Origin: an uncultured Balneolaceae bacterium
Lineage (GTDB): Bacteria > Bacteroidota > Rhodothermia > Balneolales > Balneolaceae
Assembly: GCA_937982515.1 (NCBI GenBank)
Contig: CALJMB010000141.1
Coordinates: 1-5,784, forward strand
Direction of reading: 5' to 3'
Length of the DNA: 5,784 nucleotides
The position numbers and the translations under genes were made by a program. Position 1 is the first letter of the stretch. Every line of letters starts with the position of its first letter. Positions 5,397 to 5,784 of this stretch are shown here, piece by piece. The notes beneath the pieces were generated by a model that searched no databases, was not told the DNA's origin, and saw only the letters and a program-made list of their open reading frames with translations.

Positions 5397-5784
5397 ATGA
5401 ATTTCCTCTTAGATATTCAAAAAGATCTTCGCGCATTATCAGATGAGTCCATTGCTGCTCATTCAAAGCGCTTCTTTAAAGCCATTCCGGGAGGATATGG
5501 CGAAGGAGATTGCTTTTTAGGTATCCGTGTTCCCGTAATACGCACGGTGGCCAAAAAACATCAGGCGCTATCTCTTGACGATTCCATCCGTCTGCTTCAC
5601 TCAGATTACCATGAAGAGCGGCTTGCCGCCCTGATTATCTGGGTCAACCAGTTTAAAAAAGCGGATCAGAACATACAAAAAACGATATACGGCCTTTATC
5701 TTAATCATACTTCGTACATCAACAACTGGGATCTGGTGGATGTCTCTGCCCCGCATATTATCGGAGCCTATCTTTCAGATAAAA
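5397..5784 (+). CDS. AlkD-like DNA alkylation repair protein, 3' end outside the window
   Basis: Reading from ATG 5397, 129 residues are present before the window ends; full family members are roughly 230 residues, so a little over half is seen. The N-terminal half matches the DNA alkylation repair (AlkD, HEAT-like helical repeat) family: FFKAIPGGYGEGDCFLGIRV (residues 26-45), VPVIRTVAKKH (45-55), LLHSDYHEERLAALIIWV (66-83), and the signature INNWDLVDVSAPHIIG (108-123). W111 and D115 correspond to the active-site W109 and D113 of Bacillus cereus AlkD. The known family member is a glycosylase that excises cationic alkylated bases such as N3-methyladenine and N7-methylguanine without base flipping; this role is inferred by similarity. 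It should be cytoplasmic. No Shine-Dalgarno sequence precedes the ATG. It is separated from the upstream gene by a terminator and appears to have its own promoter. Confidence 0.92.
   Translation, partial: MNFLLDIQKDLRALSDESIAAHSKRFFKAIPGGYGEGDCFLGIRVPVIRTVAKKHQALSLDDSIRLLHSDYHEERLAALIIWVNQFKKADQNIQKTIYGLYLNHTSYINNWDLVDVSAPHIIGAYLSDK

Overview
The window looks like chromosomal DNA from a member of the Bacteroidota or a neighbouring phylum (Balneolota/Rhodothermota type). The reasons are the family of the large gene (a secreted PD40 beta-propeller fused to an amidohydrolase), the near absence of Shine-Dalgarno sequences before most starts, a TAnnTTTG-like promoter box before the last gene, and a DUF559 gene ending in a Pro/Gly-rich tail encoded by a repeat. 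This is inference; the window holds no rRNA or other marker gene.

Layout, all on the + strand. Bases 1-93 hold at most the tail of an upstream gene. Bases 94-543 form a compact unit: a small DUF559 (PD-(D/E)xK/Vsr-like) nuclease gene (133-555) bracketed by a 33-35 base imperfect inverted repeat (94-128 and 511-543). Each repeat is itself a palindrome and carries a canonical four-run G-quadruplex motif, on opposite strands at the two ends. The left copy covers the ribosome-binding region, and the right copy is translated as the protein's tail. Eleven bases later starts a crotonase-family gene (567-1328, enoyl-CoA hydratase/isomerase type).

An untranslated stretch of about 420 bases follows. 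It holds four copies of ACCAATGGT spaced exactly 22 bp apart, with a TATAAT box immediately downstream. This looks like a cooperative operator array controlling the next gene. That gene (1748-5017) encodes an exported protein of 1089 residues, with a TolB-like propeller followed by an amidohydrolase domain. Its 3' region carries several small hairpins and ends in a good intrinsic terminator (5171-5199). A separately transcribed AlkD-type DNA alkylation repair gene starts at 5397 and runs off the window.

The genes do not form one obvious pathway. The DUF559 and crotonase genes could be co-transcribed only because they lie close together. The propeller-amidohydrolase appears to be a single-gene unit with its own control region and terminator. 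The two most interesting objects are the repeat-bounded DUF559 unit, which resembles a REP/RAYT-like selfish or domesticated module built on a nuclease, and the 22-bp operator array.
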